64,000 nucleotides of DNA from Candidatus Litorirhabdus singularis (GCF_026262625.1 NZ_SHNN01000001.1:124001-188000), one strand, 5' to 3'. Shown: positions 9,280-19,455, counted from the first letter of the stretch. Notes: generated from the sequence alone by a model not told the origin. Translations and numbers: made by a program.

Positions 9280-9922
9280 TTCCAATGGCCGAGTCGTTAC
9301 CGGCAGAGCCGCTGCCGTCGAGCCCTGCCACCAGCTCTGCTAATAAAGCATCTCCAACGGCGTCAATGTCTAGGGTGCTTGCTGAGCCCAGTTGACGACT
9401 CACCGAGGTCACCTGCAACCCTTCATGTCCGCAGGGGTTGATACGCGAAAAGGGCTCCAGGTCCATATCTACGTTCAGGGCCAGTCCGTGGTAGGAACAG
9501 CCGCGACGCACCCGCAGGCCCAGGGAGGCGATTTTCTGACCGTCAACATAAACGCCCGGAGCATCGCGGCGCGGCGCGGCGGCTATGCCAAATTGCGCTA
9601 GTACACTAACAATGCTGTGCTCAATCAGGTCCACCAGGTCACGCACCCCCAGGTTATGCCGACGAATATCCACCAGCATATACACCAGCCACTGCCCGGG
9701 GCCGTGATAGGTAACTTGACCGCCCCGATCAACCTGGACCACTGGAATATCACCCGGCGCCAGCACATGCTCAGCTTTACCGGCCTGGCCCTGAGTAAAA
9801 ACCGGCGCGTGTTGCAGCAGCCAGAGCTCGTCTTCGGTGCTGGCATCGCGCTGGTCGGTGAAATCTTTCATGGCCTGCCAGGTGGACTGGTAATCCACCA
9901 GGCCCAGCTTGCGGATACGCAT
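9269..9922 (-). CDS. lipB: Octanoyl-[ACP]:protein N-octanoyltransferase (217 aa)
   Basis: Transfers octanoyl groups from acyl carrier protein to the lipoyl domains of 2-oxoacid dehydrogenases and GcvH. Family blocks are present: [13 protein letters not shown], the lysine in [11 protein letters not shown] and the catalytic cysteine in [10 protein letters not shown]. It is the last gene of the long minus-strand operon and is separated from ybeD by no more than one codon. The lipA gene that often follows is not here; the regB-regA pair is convergent instead. Confidence 0.95.
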   Translation of the reverse strand: MRIRKLGLVDYQSTWQAMKDFTDQRDASTEDELWLLQHAPVFTQGQAGKAEHVLAPGDIPVVQVDRGGQVTYHGPGQWLVYMLVDIRRHNLGVRDLVDLIEHSIVSVLAQFGIAAAPRRDAPGVYVDGQKIASLGLRVRRGCSYHGLALNVDMDLEPFSRINPCGHEGLQVTSVSRQLGSASTLDIDAVGDALLAELVAGLDGSGSAGNDSAIGTIA

Positions 9923-10195
9923 TTAGATAACCATTTGTACCAGGCCAGTGGCCATCAAATCGCCGTGCAGCGCATCCAGCTGGGGTTTGCCAGTGGCCAC
10001 GATGGTTATGGTCAGCGCCGTAAAAGTACCCTTACCGCTGTCGCGACTGCGAACAGCATCGCGATCAAAACCCGGAGCATGCCGCTCAAACACGGCCAGA
10101 ATCTCGACTTCGAATTCCTCAACGCTGCGTCCCAGAACCTTTATCGGGTAATCACAGGGGAATTCAATCTTGGGGGGTTCCTGCTCGGTCATCAC
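9923..10195 (-). CDS. ybeD: YbeD family protein, DUF493 (90 aa)
   Basis: Small alpha/beta protein of the UPF0250/DUF493 family. Recognisable segments are PPKIEFPCDYPIKVLGRS and the GTFTALTITI strand. It sits exactly between dacA and lipB, as in E. coli and Pseudomonas, and overlaps dacA by one base. An ACT-like regulatory role linked to lipoate metabolism is often suggested from context, but the biochemical function is not established. Confidence 0.92.
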   Translation of the reverse strand: MMTEQEPPKIEFPCDYPIKVLGRSVEEFEVEILAVFERHAPGFDRDAVRSRDSGKGTFTALTITIVATGKPQLDALHGDLMATGLVQMVI

Positions 10196-11355
10196 TAGAT
10201 ATCCAGAAAGCCGGTAATGAACATAACAATGCTGTCCCAGAGTCTGGCGAAAAAACCCGCCTCAGCAATGTCCTGCAAAGCAATCAGAGGCGTCTCCACC
10301 AACTCCTCCCCATCCAGACTAACGCGCAATATGCCATAGGCAGTGCCTTTACTGATCGGTGCGACTATCGTCTCGTCAAGCTCCATGACCGCTTTGAGGT
10401 CTTCACTGCGCCCGCGCGGCAGCGTTAAATAGATCTGCTCGCCGACACCCAGGTTGAGTTCTTCCTGTAGTCCTTTCCAAACCCGGGTGGCGGTAATCTG
10501 TTGCCCAGTTTCATACAATGCATGTGTTTCAAAATAGCGAAAGCCATAGTTCAGCAACTTGCGCGACTCACTTTCCCGGGTACGCTTACTGTCGGTTCCA
10601 AGCACCACCGAAATCAAGCGCATACCATCACGCTTGGCGGAAGCAACCAGGCAATATCCCGCTTCCGAGGTATAACCGGTTTTAAGACCATCCACCGACG
10701 GATCCTCCACCAATAACCGGTTGCGGTTGTACTGAGGTATACCGTTGTAGGTAAATTCGCGTTCTTTGTAAAGCTTGTAGTCCTCGGGATAATCCTTAAT
10801 CAGCGCATTGGCCAGACGCGCCAGATCATACGCCGTGGTGTAGTGGTCAGGATCAGGCAGACCATGGGAATTAACAAAGTGGCTGCCATGCATACCCAAT
10901 TCTGCCGCATGGCCGTTCATAACATCGGCAAAAGCAGACTCCGTACCAGCCAGATGCTCGGCGATCGCAACGGTCGCATCATTACCAGAAGACACCACAA
11001 TACCTCGATGCAGGTCCGCCAGCTTGACCTCCTTGCCCACCTCAATCCACATCAGCGAGGAGCCCGCGAAAACCGGGTTCTGCGCCCAGCTGTTCTCACT
11101 CACCAGCACCTTATCTTCCTTACTGACCCTGCCCTCCGCCAGCTCATGTGATAACACATAGCTGGTCATCAGTTTTGTCAGACTAGCGGGTGGCAAGCGC
11201 TGGTCAGCGTTTTGGGCAACCAGCACCTTACCGCTGTCGGCATCTATCAAGACATAGGCCGCTGCTGCCACTTGCGGTGGCGATGGCACCACGGGGGCTG
11301 CCATTGTGGCTAGTGAAAACGCTGTCAGCAGCGTGGCAAAAAGGCTTCGAATCAT
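10195..11355 (-). CDS. dacA: D-alanyl-D-alanine carboxypeptidase, PBP5/6 type (386 aa)
   Basis: Low-molecular-weight penicillin-binding protein that trims the terminal D-Ala from peptidoglycan stem peptides. It has a signal peptide (residues 1-20), the active-site tetrad SLTK (Ser58-Lys61), the SGN motif (123-125) and KTG in DGLKTGYTSEAG. After the peptidase domain comes the beta-rich PBP5 C-terminal domain and a final amphipathic helix (RLWDSIVMFITGFLDI) that tethers it to the outer face of the inner membrane. Encoded in the cell-wall operon between rlpA and ybeD. Confidence 0.95.
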   Translation of the reverse strand: MIRSLFATLLTAFSLATMAAPVVPSPPQVAAAAYVLIDADSGKVLVAQNADQRLPPASLTKLMTSYVLSHELAEGRVSKEDKVLVSENSWAQNPVFAGSSLMWIEVGKEVKLADLHRGIVVSSGNDATVAIAEHLAGTESAFADVMNGHAAELGMHGSHFVNSHGLPDPDHYTTAYDLARLANALIKDYPEDYKLYKEREFTYNGIPQYNRNRLLVEDPSVDGLKTGYTSEAGYCLVASAKRDGMRLISVVLGTDSKRTRESESRKLLNYGFRYFETHALYETGQQITATRVWKGLQEELNLGVGEQIYLTLPRGRSEDLKAVMELDETIVAPISKGTAYGILRVSLDGEELVETPLIALQDIAEAGFFARLWDSIVMFITGFLDI

Positions 11356-11433
11356 GAAAGTTTCAGGCTTTATAGAGAGGGAATAGAGGCATCATGGTAA
11401 CGCATACCAGACGCAATCCAAAGTCAGCCACGC

Positions 11434-12216
11434 TTACTCTGGCATCAAACGCGTATTGGCATAGCCCAATGATTCCAGCTCGGCATGCAGTTGCTGCAAG
11501 CGTTCAAAATCATCCAACGGACCCACCCGGACTCGGTGCACCATGCGCTCGCCGACCTGTGTAGCGCTAGTAGCAACCGGGGACTCGACCTGACTGCGTA
11601 ATACACGTTCCATCCGCGATGCCGCCTCAGGATCACTAAACGAAGCGACCTGCACGTAGCGATAGAGGCTGGCGTTAGGGTCCCCGCGCAAATCAACGAC
11701 ACCCGCCACGGTTATTGTTTCGACCTCTACCGCTGCCGTACCCTGTTCGGCAAAGCCCAGCTTCACAGCGGCGCCATAGGAAAGATCTATGATGCGGTTC
11801 TCATGAAACGGCCCCCGATCATTGACCCGCACAACAATAGCGCGCCCATTTTCCAGGTTTGTGACTCTGGCAAACGAAGGTATTGGCAGTGTGCGGTGCG
11901 CCGCGGTTGCCGCAAAGGTATCAAATACTTCACCGTTGGCTGTCAGGCGCCCATGGAACTTACTGCCATACCAGGAAGCGCGGCCACGTTGAAGGTAACC
12001 AACGGGGCTGTCGAGCACCGTATATTCCTGCCCCAACACCCGGTAGGGACTGCTGTTACCGGCGTCGCGCAGCGGTTCAGGCTGCGGCTCGGCGTCCACC
12101 ACTTCGGCGGCAGTGATGCTGCGCTGTGGCTTACCGTCTGCAATATCAGGGGGCTGACTGCTACAGCCGACCAGCAGGCACCCTGCAACCAGCAGCAGGG
12201 CACGCACGCTGCTCAT
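11434..12216 (-). CDS. rlpA: Septal ring lytic transglycosylase RlpA-like lipoprotein (260 aa)
   Basis: Lipoprotein with a lipobox ending at Cys18 (LLVGC). The double-psi beta-barrel domain is marked by GRASWYGSKFHGRLTANGEVFD and VRVNDRGPF, which includes the catalytic Asp region of RlpA enzymes acting on denuded glycan strands. A C-terminal SPOR domain (about residues 180-258, YVQVASFSDPEAASRM) targets septal peptidoglycan. Start ATG overlaps the mltB stop by four bases. Confidence 0.93.
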   Translation of the reverse strand: MSSVRALLLVAGCLLVGCSSQPPDIADGKPQRSITAAEVVDAEPQPEPLRDAGNSSPYRVLGQEYTVLDSPVGYLQRGRASWYGSKFHGRLTANGEVFDTFAATAAHRTLPIPSFARVTNLENGRAIVVRVNDRGPFHENRIIDLSYGAAVKLGFAEQGTAAVEVETITVAGVVDLRGDPNASLYRYVQVASFSDPEAASRMERVLRSQVESPVATSATQVGERMVHRVRVGPLDDFERLQQLHAELESLGYANTRLMPE

Positions 12217-13214
12217 AACGCCGACTGCGCGTGGGCCAGCTCCTGACTCAGCTGATACACGCTCATGGCGTACATTGCGCTGTGGTTGTAGCGAGTAATG
12301 ACATAAAAATTATGCAGACCGAGCCAGTGCTCAAGCCCCTCGCTGCCTTCAAATTCCATGGCAGTCGCCATCGCATCTGCTGGAACAGCTCCCGCCGGCG
12401 TATAACCTGCCGCAGCGAAGTCCGCCACTGTGAGCTTGGGCTTGAGGCCGTCATTCGCCAGCTCTGGCTGGTAGTTTTGGCTCACCGTAGCCGCCATGGT
12501 CACCGTTTCGCCGCTGCGCCAACCGTGACGCTTGAAATAATTGGCAACGCTACCAATCGCGTCGACCGGATTGTTCCAGATATCGATGACATCATCGCCA
12601 TCAAAGTCCACCGCATATGCGCGGTAGGAGCTGGGCATAAATTGCCCGTAGCCCATGGCTCCGGCATAAGAGCCCAACATTTCTGCCGCCGGCATAGATT
12701 GTTCACGCGTCAATATCAGGTAGTGCTTCAGTTCCTTGCTAAAAAACGAAGACCGCGGTGGATAGTCAAACGCCAGCGTAGACAGTGCATCGATGACTCT
12801 GAAGCTACCCATATTTTCACCATAGCGAGTCTCCACGCCGATTACCGCGGTGATCATCTCCGCGGGGACACCAAACTCGGCTTCAGCGCGCTCCAGAGTG
12901 GCGCGGTGGCGCTGGTAAAAGTCCAACCCCTTGGCAGTACGTTTGCTGGTGACAAATATCTGTCGATACTCGTGCCAAGGCTTGGTCTTCTCAGCGGGTC
13001 GCGCGATCGCCTTGAGAATACTGTCCTTGCGTTCGGCCTGACCGAACACTTCCAACAGCGCGTCGCGCTCAAAGCCCTCTTCGGCGACCAGTTCGTCGAT
13101 CATCTGCAGGGTCAGGGTATTGTCCGCATAGCCATCCGCCCAGGCGCTGGCAGTGCCCAATCCGGCCAACATTACACTCAAAAATAATTTATACAATTTT
13201 GCTCTCAACTCCAT
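12213..13214 (-). CDS. mltB: Membrane-bound lytic murein transglycosylase B (333 aa)
   Basis: Cleaves peptidoglycan glycan strands with formation of 1,6-anhydromuramyl ends. Signal peptide residues 1-26 (to AWA); no lipobox cysteine, so it resembles the soluble SltB form. Catalytic Glu is in the block ITAVIGVETRYGENMG, followed by family motifs GAMGYGQFMPSSYRAYAVDFDGD and IGSVANYFKRHGW. A 318-codon open frame runs opposite to it but shows no domain and is treated as a shadow. Tightly linked to rlpA and rodA. Confidence 0.95.
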   Translation of the reverse strand: MELRAKLYKLFLSVMLAGLGTASAWADGYADNTLTLQMIDELVAEEGFERDALLEVFGQAERKDSILKAIARPAEKTKPWHEYRQIFVTSKRTAKGLDFYQRHRATLERAEAEFGVPAEMITAVIGVETRYGENMGSFRVIDALSTLAFDYPPRSSFFSKELKHYLILTREQSMPAAEMLGSYAGAMGYGQFMPSSYRAYAVDFDGDDVIDIWNNPVDAIGSVANYFKRHGWRSGETVTMAATVSQNYQPELANDGLKPKLTVADFAAAGYTPAGAVPADAMATAMEFEGSEGLEHWLGLHNFYVITRYNHSAMYAMSVYQLSQELAHAQSAL

Positions 13215-13260
13215 AACTTTCTATTTTGACACCATTGCGGGGGCAACGGTTCCCAGCTTA

Positions 13261-14397
13261 CTACACCACTAGACGTCTCTGGGTGCTGATGGCCATCAGT
13301 ACACCAAATCCCGCCAACAATGTCACCAATGATGTGCCCCCGGCGCTGACCAGCGGCAGTGGCACTCCAACCACCGGCAGCAAACCTGACACCATGCCCA
13401 TATTGACGAAAATATAGACAAAAAATGTCAGGGTAATACTGCCCGCCACCAGACGCGAGAAACTGTCCTGAGCGCGCAAACCAATCCACAATCCGCGCAA
13501 CAGGATCAGCAGATATATTGCCAGCAACACTAACACCCCGCGCAGCCCGAACTCTTCTGCCAATACCGCGATAATGAAATCGGTGTGACTCTCAGGCAAA
13601 AAATCCAGCTGCGACTGCGTTCCATTGAGCCAGCCTTTGCCGGACCAGCCACCGGAACCAATGGCGGTTTTCGACTGAATAATGTTCCAGCCAGCACCCA
13701 GTTTGTCACTTTCGGGGTTGAGCAGGGTAAGAATCCGCTGACGCTGATAATCATGGAGCAGAAACAGCCAAGCCGGCCAGGCAGATGCGATAGTAAGCGC
13801 AATAGCCCCGAGAATATAGCGCCAGCCCAGACCTGACATAAACAGGGCAAACAAACCCGACATAGCAATTAATAGCGCTGTACCAAGGTCTGGCTGGAGA
13901 ATCACCAGAGCGGCGGGCACGCCCAGCAACCCAAGACCGGCAAACACGTGCCACAGGCGCGGCGGCAATACCCGCGCCGACAAAAACCAGGCCACCGACA
14001 TAGGCACCAGCAGCTTCATAATTTCCGACGGTTGAAATCTGAAGCCACCCAGACTGAGCCAGCGCTGCGCGCCCTTGGCATCTGCTCCGGCAACAATAAC
14101 CATCACCAGCATGACCAGGCCCACCAGATAGCCCAGCGGGGTCAGACGTCGATAACGCTGCAGGTCAATCTGGGCTGCGACCAGCATGGCGATAAAGCCC
14201 AACACCAGATATCGCCCCTGCCGCACCACGACGCCCATCTCCTGACCACTGGCAGAGTACAGCACCACCAGACCGAACAGACTCAGCACCGACAGCAACA
14301 ACAGCAAAACAAAATCCACGTGCAGACGTTGTGACAGTTGCGGGCGGCGCGCCAGGTCCGCCGAAGCCTCGGGCATCTGTCTGACGTAATCACCCAC
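13261..14397 (-). CDS. rodA: Rod-shape-determining SEDS glycosyltransferase RodA (378 aa)
   Basis: SEDS-family peptidoglycan polymerase of the elongasome, partner of PBP2. About ten transmembrane helices; the SEDS signatures include RWLSLGGFRFQPSEIMKL, the QPDLGTALL segment with the essential Asp, and the C-terminal PLPLVSAGGTSLV. It overlaps mrdA by eight bases, the usual mrdA-mrdB pairing. Confidence 0.96.
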   Translation of the reverse strand: MGDYVRQMPEASADLARRPQLSQRLHVDFVLLLLLSVLSLFGLVVLYSASGQEMGVVVRQGRYLVLGFIAMLVAAQIDLQRYRRLTPLGYLVGLVMLVMVIVAGADAKGAQRWLSLGGFRFQPSEIMKLLVPMSVAWFLSARVLPPRLWHVFAGLGLLGVPAALVILQPDLGTALLIAMSGLFALFMSGLGWRYILGAIALTIASAWPAWLFLLHDYQRQRILTLLNPESDKLGAGWNIIQSKTAIGSGGWSGKGWLNGTQSQLDFLPESHTDFIIAVLAEEFGLRGVLVLLAIYLLILLRGLWIGLRAQDSFSRLVAGSITLTFFVYIFVNMGMVSGLLPVVGVPLPLVSAGGTSLVTLLAGFGVLMAISTQRRLVV

Positions 14398-16243
14398 CGC
14401 TCACAGCCTCATCAGCTGCCAGCCAGGCATCCATCACCGCCCGCGCTATTGGCGCCGCCACCGTTGATCCGCCGCCGCCATTTTCCACCACCACCGCCAC
14501 CGCAATCTGCGGCGCTTCGAAGGGCGCATAGGCAATAAACAGTCCATGGTCACGATGGCGCTCAACCAACTCATCAGCATCGTACTCTGCGTCTTGGGCG
14601 ATACCGACCACCTGCGCGGTACCACTCTTGCCAGCCATTATGTAATCGGCGCCCCGCGCTGCAGCGCGGGCTGAGCCATGTTTACCGTGAAAGACCGCGT
14701 ACATAGCATCCTGAACTACTGTCCAGTCATCCGCCTTGGCTTCAAACTGAGTGGGTGCCTCACGTGCGACAGGAATTCCACCCACCGCACTGAGCATCTG
14801 TGGCCGATAGTGTTGACCTCTGGAAGCCAACATGGATGTGGCTACTGCCAGTTGCAGCGGTGTTGCCAGCAGATGACCCTGGCCAATGCCCACGTTAACC
14901 GTCTCACCCGCATACCAGGGCTCATTGCGCATATCCCGCTTCCACTGTCGCGATGGCAGGATGCCGCGGCGCTCGTGGGTGGTATCAATACCACTGGCAA
15001 CACCAAACCCAAAAGGCGCCGTATAGTCGTGCAGGCGCTCGATGCCCATACGGTGCGCAAGGTCATAAAAATACACATCGCAGGATTCTTCAATCGCCTG
15101 CCGCAGGTCAACTGCGGCCCCATGCCCACCGCCCCGCACACGCAGCGTCCAATCACGAAAGCGACGAGTTTGCCCGGGCAGAGTGAACCAGCCGGGATCT
15201 GCAATTTTGGTCTCCGCAGTCACCAGGCCATAACTCAGCCCGGCCAGGCCAAAAATCGGCTTCACCGTCGAACCCGGCGGATACTGCCCCTGAATAGCGC
15301 GATTGAACAGCGGTAAATCCAGGGACTCGCGCAGCGCACTGTAATCGCGGGTGCTAATGCCGTTGACGAACAGGTTGGTATCGAAGCCGGGCGTACTGAC
15401 CAAGGCCAGCACACCACCGGTATTGGGGTCCAGAGCGACGACCGCACCGCGACGACCGTTCAACGCTTCGTAGGCGGTGCGCTGTAAACCGATATCCAGT
15501 GACAAGGTGATATCAGCACCAGGCACCGGGTCCGTGCGTTCCAAAACCCTCAGCACACGGCCCAGGGCATTGGTCTCAACGTTCTGATAGCCGACCTGGC
15601 CGTGCAGCAGTTCCTCGTAGTACTTTTCAATGCCGATTTTGCCGACGTGATTAGTACCACGGTAGTTGACCTCGTCCAGCTCAGCTTCTTCCGCTTGATT
15701 GATTCTGCCCACATAGCCCAACGCATGCGAAAACAGCGCGCCCTGCGGGTAGTAACGCACCAGGGTAGCCTCTACCACCACACCGGGCAGGACAAAGCGG
15801 TTGACGGCAAGTTGTGAACGCTCGGACTCATCCAGACGAAAGCGCAGTGGCACGGCTTCATAAGGGCGCCGGCGGCCCTTGCGCTGCATGAATTTCTCAA
15901 TATCAGCGCCGGAAATATCCAGCATGCCTTGCAGACGCGCCAGGGTTTCTTCCAAATCTGGCGTGCGCTCTATGACCAGCGATAAGACGAAACTGGGACG
16001 ATTTTCTGCCAGTAGCACGCCGTTACGATCATAAATCAGGCCACGTTTGGGCGGCAGCGGCTGCAGCTGCAGACGATTGCGATCGGACTCGGTCTGGTAA
16101 ATTTTGTGTTGGGTAATCTGCAGCGAAAAATAGCGCACCAGCAATAACGACAGTAGCGATACCACTAGCAGCAACACAAGCCCGGTACGGGCCCGAAAGA
16201 TGCGTGCTTCGTAAGACTGGTCTTTAAGTGCCTGAGCCGCCAT
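14390..16243 (-). CDS. mrdA: Penicillin-binding protein 2, elongasome transpeptidase (617 aa)
   Basis: Cross-links peptidoglycan during rod elongation. A single N-terminal membrane helix (about 20-42) is followed by the pedestal domain (PPKRGLIYDRNG) and the transpeptidase domain. Active-site motifs are STVK (Ser325-Lys328), SCD in EESCDVYFYDLA and KSGTAQV. Length is typical. Followed immediately by rodA and preceded by rlmH with a one-base gap, as in Pseudomonas and E. coli. Confidence 0.96.
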   Translation of the reverse strand: MAAQALKDQSYEARIFRARTGLVLLLVVSLLSLLLVRYFSLQITQHKIYQTESDRNRLQLQPLPPKRGLIYDRNGVLLAENRPSFVLSLVIERTPDLEETLARLQGMLDISGADIEKFMQRKGRRRPYEAVPLRFRLDESERSQLAVNRFVLPGVVVEATLVRYYPQGALFSHALGYVGRINQAEEAELDEVNYRGTNHVGKIGIEKYYEELLHGQVGYQNVETNALGRVLRVLERTDPVPGADITLSLDIGLQRTAYEALNGRRGAVVALDPNTGGVLALVSTPGFDTNLFVNGISTRDYSALRESLDLPLFNRAIQGQYPPGSTVKPIFGLAGLSYGLVTAETKIADPGWFTLPGQTRRFRDWTLRVRGGGHGAAVDLRQAIEESCDVYFYDLAHRMGIERLHDYTAPFGFGVASGIDTTHERRGILPSRQWKRDMRNEPWYAGETVNVGIGQGHLLATPLQLAVATSMLASRGQHYRPQMLSAVGGIPVAREAPTQFEAKADDWTVVQDAMYAVFHGKHGSARAAARGADYIMAGKSGTAQVVGIAQDAEYDADELVERHRDHGLFIAYAPFEAPQIAVAVVVENGGGGSTVAAPIARAVMDAWLAADEAVSGG

Positions 16244-16244
16244 A

Positions 16245-16715
16245 TCAGGCCCGGTGATACGGATGATTGTTATTGATCGACCACGCCCGATAAAGCTGTT
16301 CGATCAACAGGACGCGAACCAACGGATGCGGCAATGTCAGTGGTGACAGCGACCAGCGCAGATCTGCGCGGGCCAGCAGGTCTGCGGCAATACCCTCAGG
16401 CCCACCGATGATCAGGCTGTAGTTCTGGGCTGACATCTGCCAGTCGGCCAGCTGTCCAGCCAGTTGTTCCGTCGACCACTGGCGACCGCTAATATCCAGC
16501 GCAATAATGCGATCACGGTCGGGGATAGCCCGTAATATGGCTTCGGCTTCTACCGCCTTGGCCCGCGCCGGCGGCAGATCCTTGCCACGTCCGGCCAGCG
16601 GTATCTCACGAATATCCAGGCGAATCTCACGCGGCAGCCGTTTGCTGTACTCATCCATACCCTGCTCTACCCAGCCAGGCATGCGGGTACCAACGGCAAT
16701 CAGCGTCAATCGCAC
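16245..16715 (-). CDS. rlmH: 23S rRNA pseudouridine1915 N3-methyltransferase (156 aa)
   Basis: SPOUT-class methyltransferase that modifies pseudouridine 1915 in helix 69 of 23S rRNA. Conserved pieces are LIIGGPEGI (the SAM-binding knot) and the C-terminal LLIEQLYRAWSINNNHPYHR, which closes the active site. Length matches E. coli RlmH (155 aa). It lies six bases after rsfS. Confidence 0.97.
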   Translation of the reverse strand: MRLTLIAVGTRMPGWVEQGMDEYSKRLPREIRLDIREIPLAGRGKDLPPARAKAVEAEAILRAIPDRDRIIALDISGRQWSTEQLAGQLADWQMSAQNYSLIIGGPEGIAADLLARADLRWSLSPLTLPHPLVRVLLIEQLYRAWSINNNHPYHRA

Positions 16716-16721
16716 CGCAGG

Positions 16722-17072
16722 CTATTCTTCCGCCGCTACTGGCGGTGCCGGCGGCGCTGACCAGAGTCGCTCCAGGTCATAAAACTCTCGGGTGGCCGGT
16801 AGCATCACGTGCACTACCACGTCACCAAAATCCACCAGCACCCATTCGGAGCCATCCTGACCCTCAATACCGATCGGCCGACAACCCGCCGCTTTACCGG
16901 CGTCCATGACATTGTTTGCCAGCGATTTGACGTGTCGGTTTGAGGTGCCACTGGCTACCACAAGGTAGTCCATCACATCAGTCAATTCGCTAACATCAAG
17001 ACTGACTATCTGCATACCCTTAAGGTCGTCGAGCGCCTCAATCACCACATCTTTCAACTCTACGGATTCCAT
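16722..17072 (-). CDS. rsfS: Ribosomal silencing factor RsfS (116 aa)
   Basis: Binds L14 on the 50S subunit and blocks joining with 30S when nutrients are short. Family residues are visible in DVSELTDVMDYLVVASGTSNRHVKSLA and GSEWVLVDFGDVVVHVML. A short Pro/Ala-rich tail ends the protein. Its place between nadD and rlmH is a conserved arrangement. Confidence 0.96.
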   Translation of the reverse strand: MESVELKDVVIEALDDLKGMQIVSLDVSELTDVMDYLVVASGTSNRHVKSLANNVMDAGKAAGCRPIGIEGQDGSEWVLVDFGDVVVHVMLPATREFYDLERLWSAPPAPPVAAEE

Positions 17073-17083
17073 ACTGCTCCTGT

Positions 17084-17746
17084 TTACGTTTGCGCGGCTT
17101 GATTATAGCCATAAAGACCGGCTGACCTGATACGCGACCATACTGGATCGGGCAGCAAATAACGCGGTGAACGTCCGGCGGCAATCAGCTCGCGGATTTC
17201 CGTCGATGATATATCCAATGGCCGCAACTGCAACAGGTGAACGTTGCCGGCGGGCCGCCCAAGCAGTTCATCTACCTGCTCACACAGCAACGGCTGCAAC
17301 CAGTCTGCGACCGCGCCGGAGCTGGGAAAATGCCAACCCGGGCGCGCGATCACCACTAGATGGGCATAGTCCGTTAACAACTGCCACTGATGCCAGTCAG
17401 CAAGACCCAGTAGAGCGTCGGCGCCCATCACCAGACAAAGACTGGTCTCGGGCCCAACTTCTTGCCGCAATTCACGGATACTGTCTACGCTATACGATGG
17501 GCCGGCCCGCAATGTTTCGCGGTCATCGCAAGCCAGCCCCGGCTCTCCGGCCACCGCCAGTCGTACCATCTCCAATCGCTCGGCGATGGAACAATCGGGT
17601 GCCGAGCGGTGCGGCGGCCGGGCTGAAGGCATCAGCCGCACCTCCGCCAGACCAAGACGCTCACGAATCTCTAGCGCCGAGCGCAGATGACCGTAATGGA
17701 TAGGGTTAAAGGTACCGCCAAAGATGCCTATCGGCCCACTGCTCAC
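17084..17746 (-). CDS. nadD: Nicotinate-nucleotide adenylyltransferase (220 aa)
   Basis: Converts nicotinate mononucleotide and ATP to deamido-NAD. The nucleotidyltransferase motif [12 protein letters not shown] is near the N terminus and the second motif [10 protein letters not shown] near the C terminus, as expected for NadD. Start ATG overlaps the proA stop by four bases. Confidence 0.96.
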   Translation of the reverse strand: MSSGPIGIFGGTFNPIHYGHLRSALEIRERLGLAEVRLMPSARPPHRSAPDCSIAERLEMVRLAVAGEPGLACDDRETLRAGPSYSVDSIRELRQEVGPETSLCLVMGADALLGLADWHQWQLLTDYAHLVVIARPGWHFPSSGAVADWLQPLLCEQVDELLGRPAGNVHLLQLRPLDISSTEIRELIAAGRSPRYLLPDPVWSRIRSAGLYGYNQAAQT

Positions 17747-19005
17747 TGACGTATTTGCCCGTCACCCAGCACCACGTATTTTTGCGAGGTCAGGCCGTGC
17801 AGCCCAACCGGGCCACGGGCGTGCAGCTTATCCGTGGAGATGCCAATCTCAGCACCCAACCCATACTCAAAACCATCGGCAAACCGGGTCGACGTATTGA
17901 CCATAACCGAGCTTGAGTCAACCTCACGCAAGAAGCGCATGGCAGAACCATGATGGGTAGTGACTATCGCATCGGTATGCTGTGAACCGTAGCGGGCGAT
18001 ATGCTCCAGCGCCGCATCAAGGCTCGCGACTACTTTCACCGCCAGCACCGGTGCCAGATACTCTTCGGCCCAGTCGGCCGCAGTGGCCACCACTGCCTCG
18101 GGAATAATTTTGCGGGTCGCCTCGCAACCACGCAGCTCAACACCGGCGCTAACATACTGCTCAGCCAACAGCGGCAATACCTGCGCCGCTACAGCCTCAT
18201 GCACCAAAAGTGTCTCCATGGTGTTACAGGTACCATAGCGCTGGGTCTTGGCGTTGACGGCAATCGCCAACGCCTGCTCCAGGTCAGCGTGACTATCTAT
18301 ATATACATGACATACCCCGTCGAGGTGCTTGATAACCGGCACCTTGGCGTCACGACTGATCCGCTCTATCAAGCCCTTGCCACCACGCGGCACAATCACA
18401 TCGACAAATTCGGGCATAGTGATCAATGCACCCACGGCGGCACGGTCGGTGGTCGCTACCACCTGAACGGCACTCGGCGGTAACCCTGCCGTCGCCAGTC
18501 CTCGCACGATGCAGGCCGCGATCGCCTGATTACTCTCAATCGCCTCGGAACCTCCGCGCAATATCGTGGCGTTGCCGCTCTTCAGGCACAGGCTGGCCGC
18601 CTCCACTGTTACATTGGGACGACTCTCGTAGATGATACCGATAACTCCCAGCGGTACCCGCATCTTGCCGACCTGAATACCGCTGGGCATGTTGTCCATA
18701 TCGGTAATACTGCCCACAGGATCCGGTAACGCTGCGACCTGCTGCAAGCCCTCAAGCATTGCGTCAATGCGCTGCGGATTCAGCTCGAGGCGATCCAGCA
18801 ATGCGGCATCAAGACCATTGGCGCGACCGCGCTCAAGGTCTGCGGCATTAGCCGCTGCCAACGCCGGGCGCGAGCTATCCAGCTCATCGTGAATTGCCAG
18901 CAAGGCGGCATTTTTAGCAGCTGTGGTCGCTGACGCAGTCAACCTGGAGGCCGCGCGCGCTTGCGCGCCGATTTCGCGCATTGTGGTTTCGATGTCCATT
19001 GCCAT
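17743..19005 (-). CDS. proA: Gamma-glutamyl phosphate reductase (420 aa)
   Basis: Second enzyme of proline synthesis; reduces gamma-glutamyl phosphate with NADPH. Family segments include [29 protein letters not shown] and the catalytic cysteine in [14 protein letters not shown]. It opens the long minus-strand operon. The first enzyme, proB, is not adjacent but lies 22 kb away next to obg. Confidence 0.97.
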   Translation of the reverse strand: MAMDIETTMREIGAQARAASRLTASATTAAKNAALLAIHDELDSSRPALAAANAADLERGRANGLDAALLDRLELNPQRIDAMLEGLQQVAALPDPVGSITDMDNMPSGIQVGKMRVPLGVIGIIYESRPNVTVEAASLCLKSGNATILRGGSEAIESNQAIAACIVRGLATAGLPPSAVQVVATTDRAAVGALITMPEFVDVIVPRGGKGLIERISRDAKVPVIKHLDGVCHVYIDSHADLEQALAIAVNAKTQRYGTCNTMETLLVHEAVAAQVLPLLAEQYVSAGVELRGCEATRKIIPEAVVATAADWAEEYLAPVLAVKVVASLDAALEHIARYGSQHTDAIVTTHHGSAMRFLREVDSSSVMVNTSTRFADGFEYGLGAEIGISTDKLHARGPVGLHGLTSQKYVVLGDGQIRQ

Positions 19006-19131
19006 AGTCCCGGTCTAACCTCCCGACAGCCGGCCATTATACCTGAACCAGCTACCTTTGCTGCGCTTTGTATCGGCACTTTTGCCAGCCTTGGCGACAG
19101 TTAACGCTGCCGACCGCAAATTTACACCAAT

Positions 19132-19150
19132 CTTATTGACAATCATTCTC
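19132..19150 (+). promoter_or_regulatory. Fur-box-like operator upstream of bfd
   Basis: About 14 of 19 positions match the Fur consensus, including GACAATCATTCTC against GATAATCATTATC. It overlaps a perfect TTGACA (19136-19141) that could be the -35 of bfd, so bound Fur-Fe would block the promoter. Iron repression of bfd is the known pattern in related bacteria. Confidence 0.7.
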
Positions 19151-19198
19151 ATTAGCATTAACGTCTAGCCTGTTGTTCACAAAAGTCAGCCATTCGTT

Positions 19199-19402
19199 AT
19201 GTATGTTTGCATTTGTAAAGGCATTACCGACACCCAGATTCGCGCCGCCGTGGAAGACGGGGCCCACTCTCTGCGCGATGTGCGAAACACCCTGGGCGTA
19301 GCCAGCCAGTGTGGTAAATGCGGCATTCTCACGCGCCAGATCGTGCGCGAGACACTGCTGGACGAGGGTAACAACGATCAACTGTTCTATGCGGTAACCT
19401 GA
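19199..19402 (+). CDS. bfd: Bacterioferritin-associated ferredoxin (67 aa)
   Basis: Small [2Fe-2S] protein that passes electrons to bacterioferritin heme to release stored iron. The four cluster cysteines appear in the expected order: CxC at YVCICKG and CxxC at SQCGKCG. Length is normal. Bacterioferritin follows 150 bases downstream on the same strand, and a Fur-box-like site sits upstream. Confidence 0.95.
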   Translation: MYVCICKGITDTQIRAAVEDGAHSLRDVRNTLGVASQCGKCGILTRQIVRETLLDEGNNDQLFYAVT

Positions 19403-19440
19403 GTATCGCAATTGATCAGGCTCTCAAGGCTAATCAATAG

Positions 19441-19455
19441 TAAGAATACTTCTTA
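19441..19455. promoter_or_regulatory. Short inverted repeat in the bfd-bfr gap
   Basis: Perfect inverted repeat TAAGAA-TAC-TTCTTA about 40 bases upstream of the predicted bfr -35. It could be an operator for an unknown regulator; the A/T-rich setting makes chance possible. Confidence 0.3.

Noticed and set aside
12231-13187. Long open frame (318 codons) on the plus strand opposite mltB
   Set aside because: No domain, no ribosome site and covers the catalytic part of mltB, which has clear motifs. It is a high-GC shadow frame.
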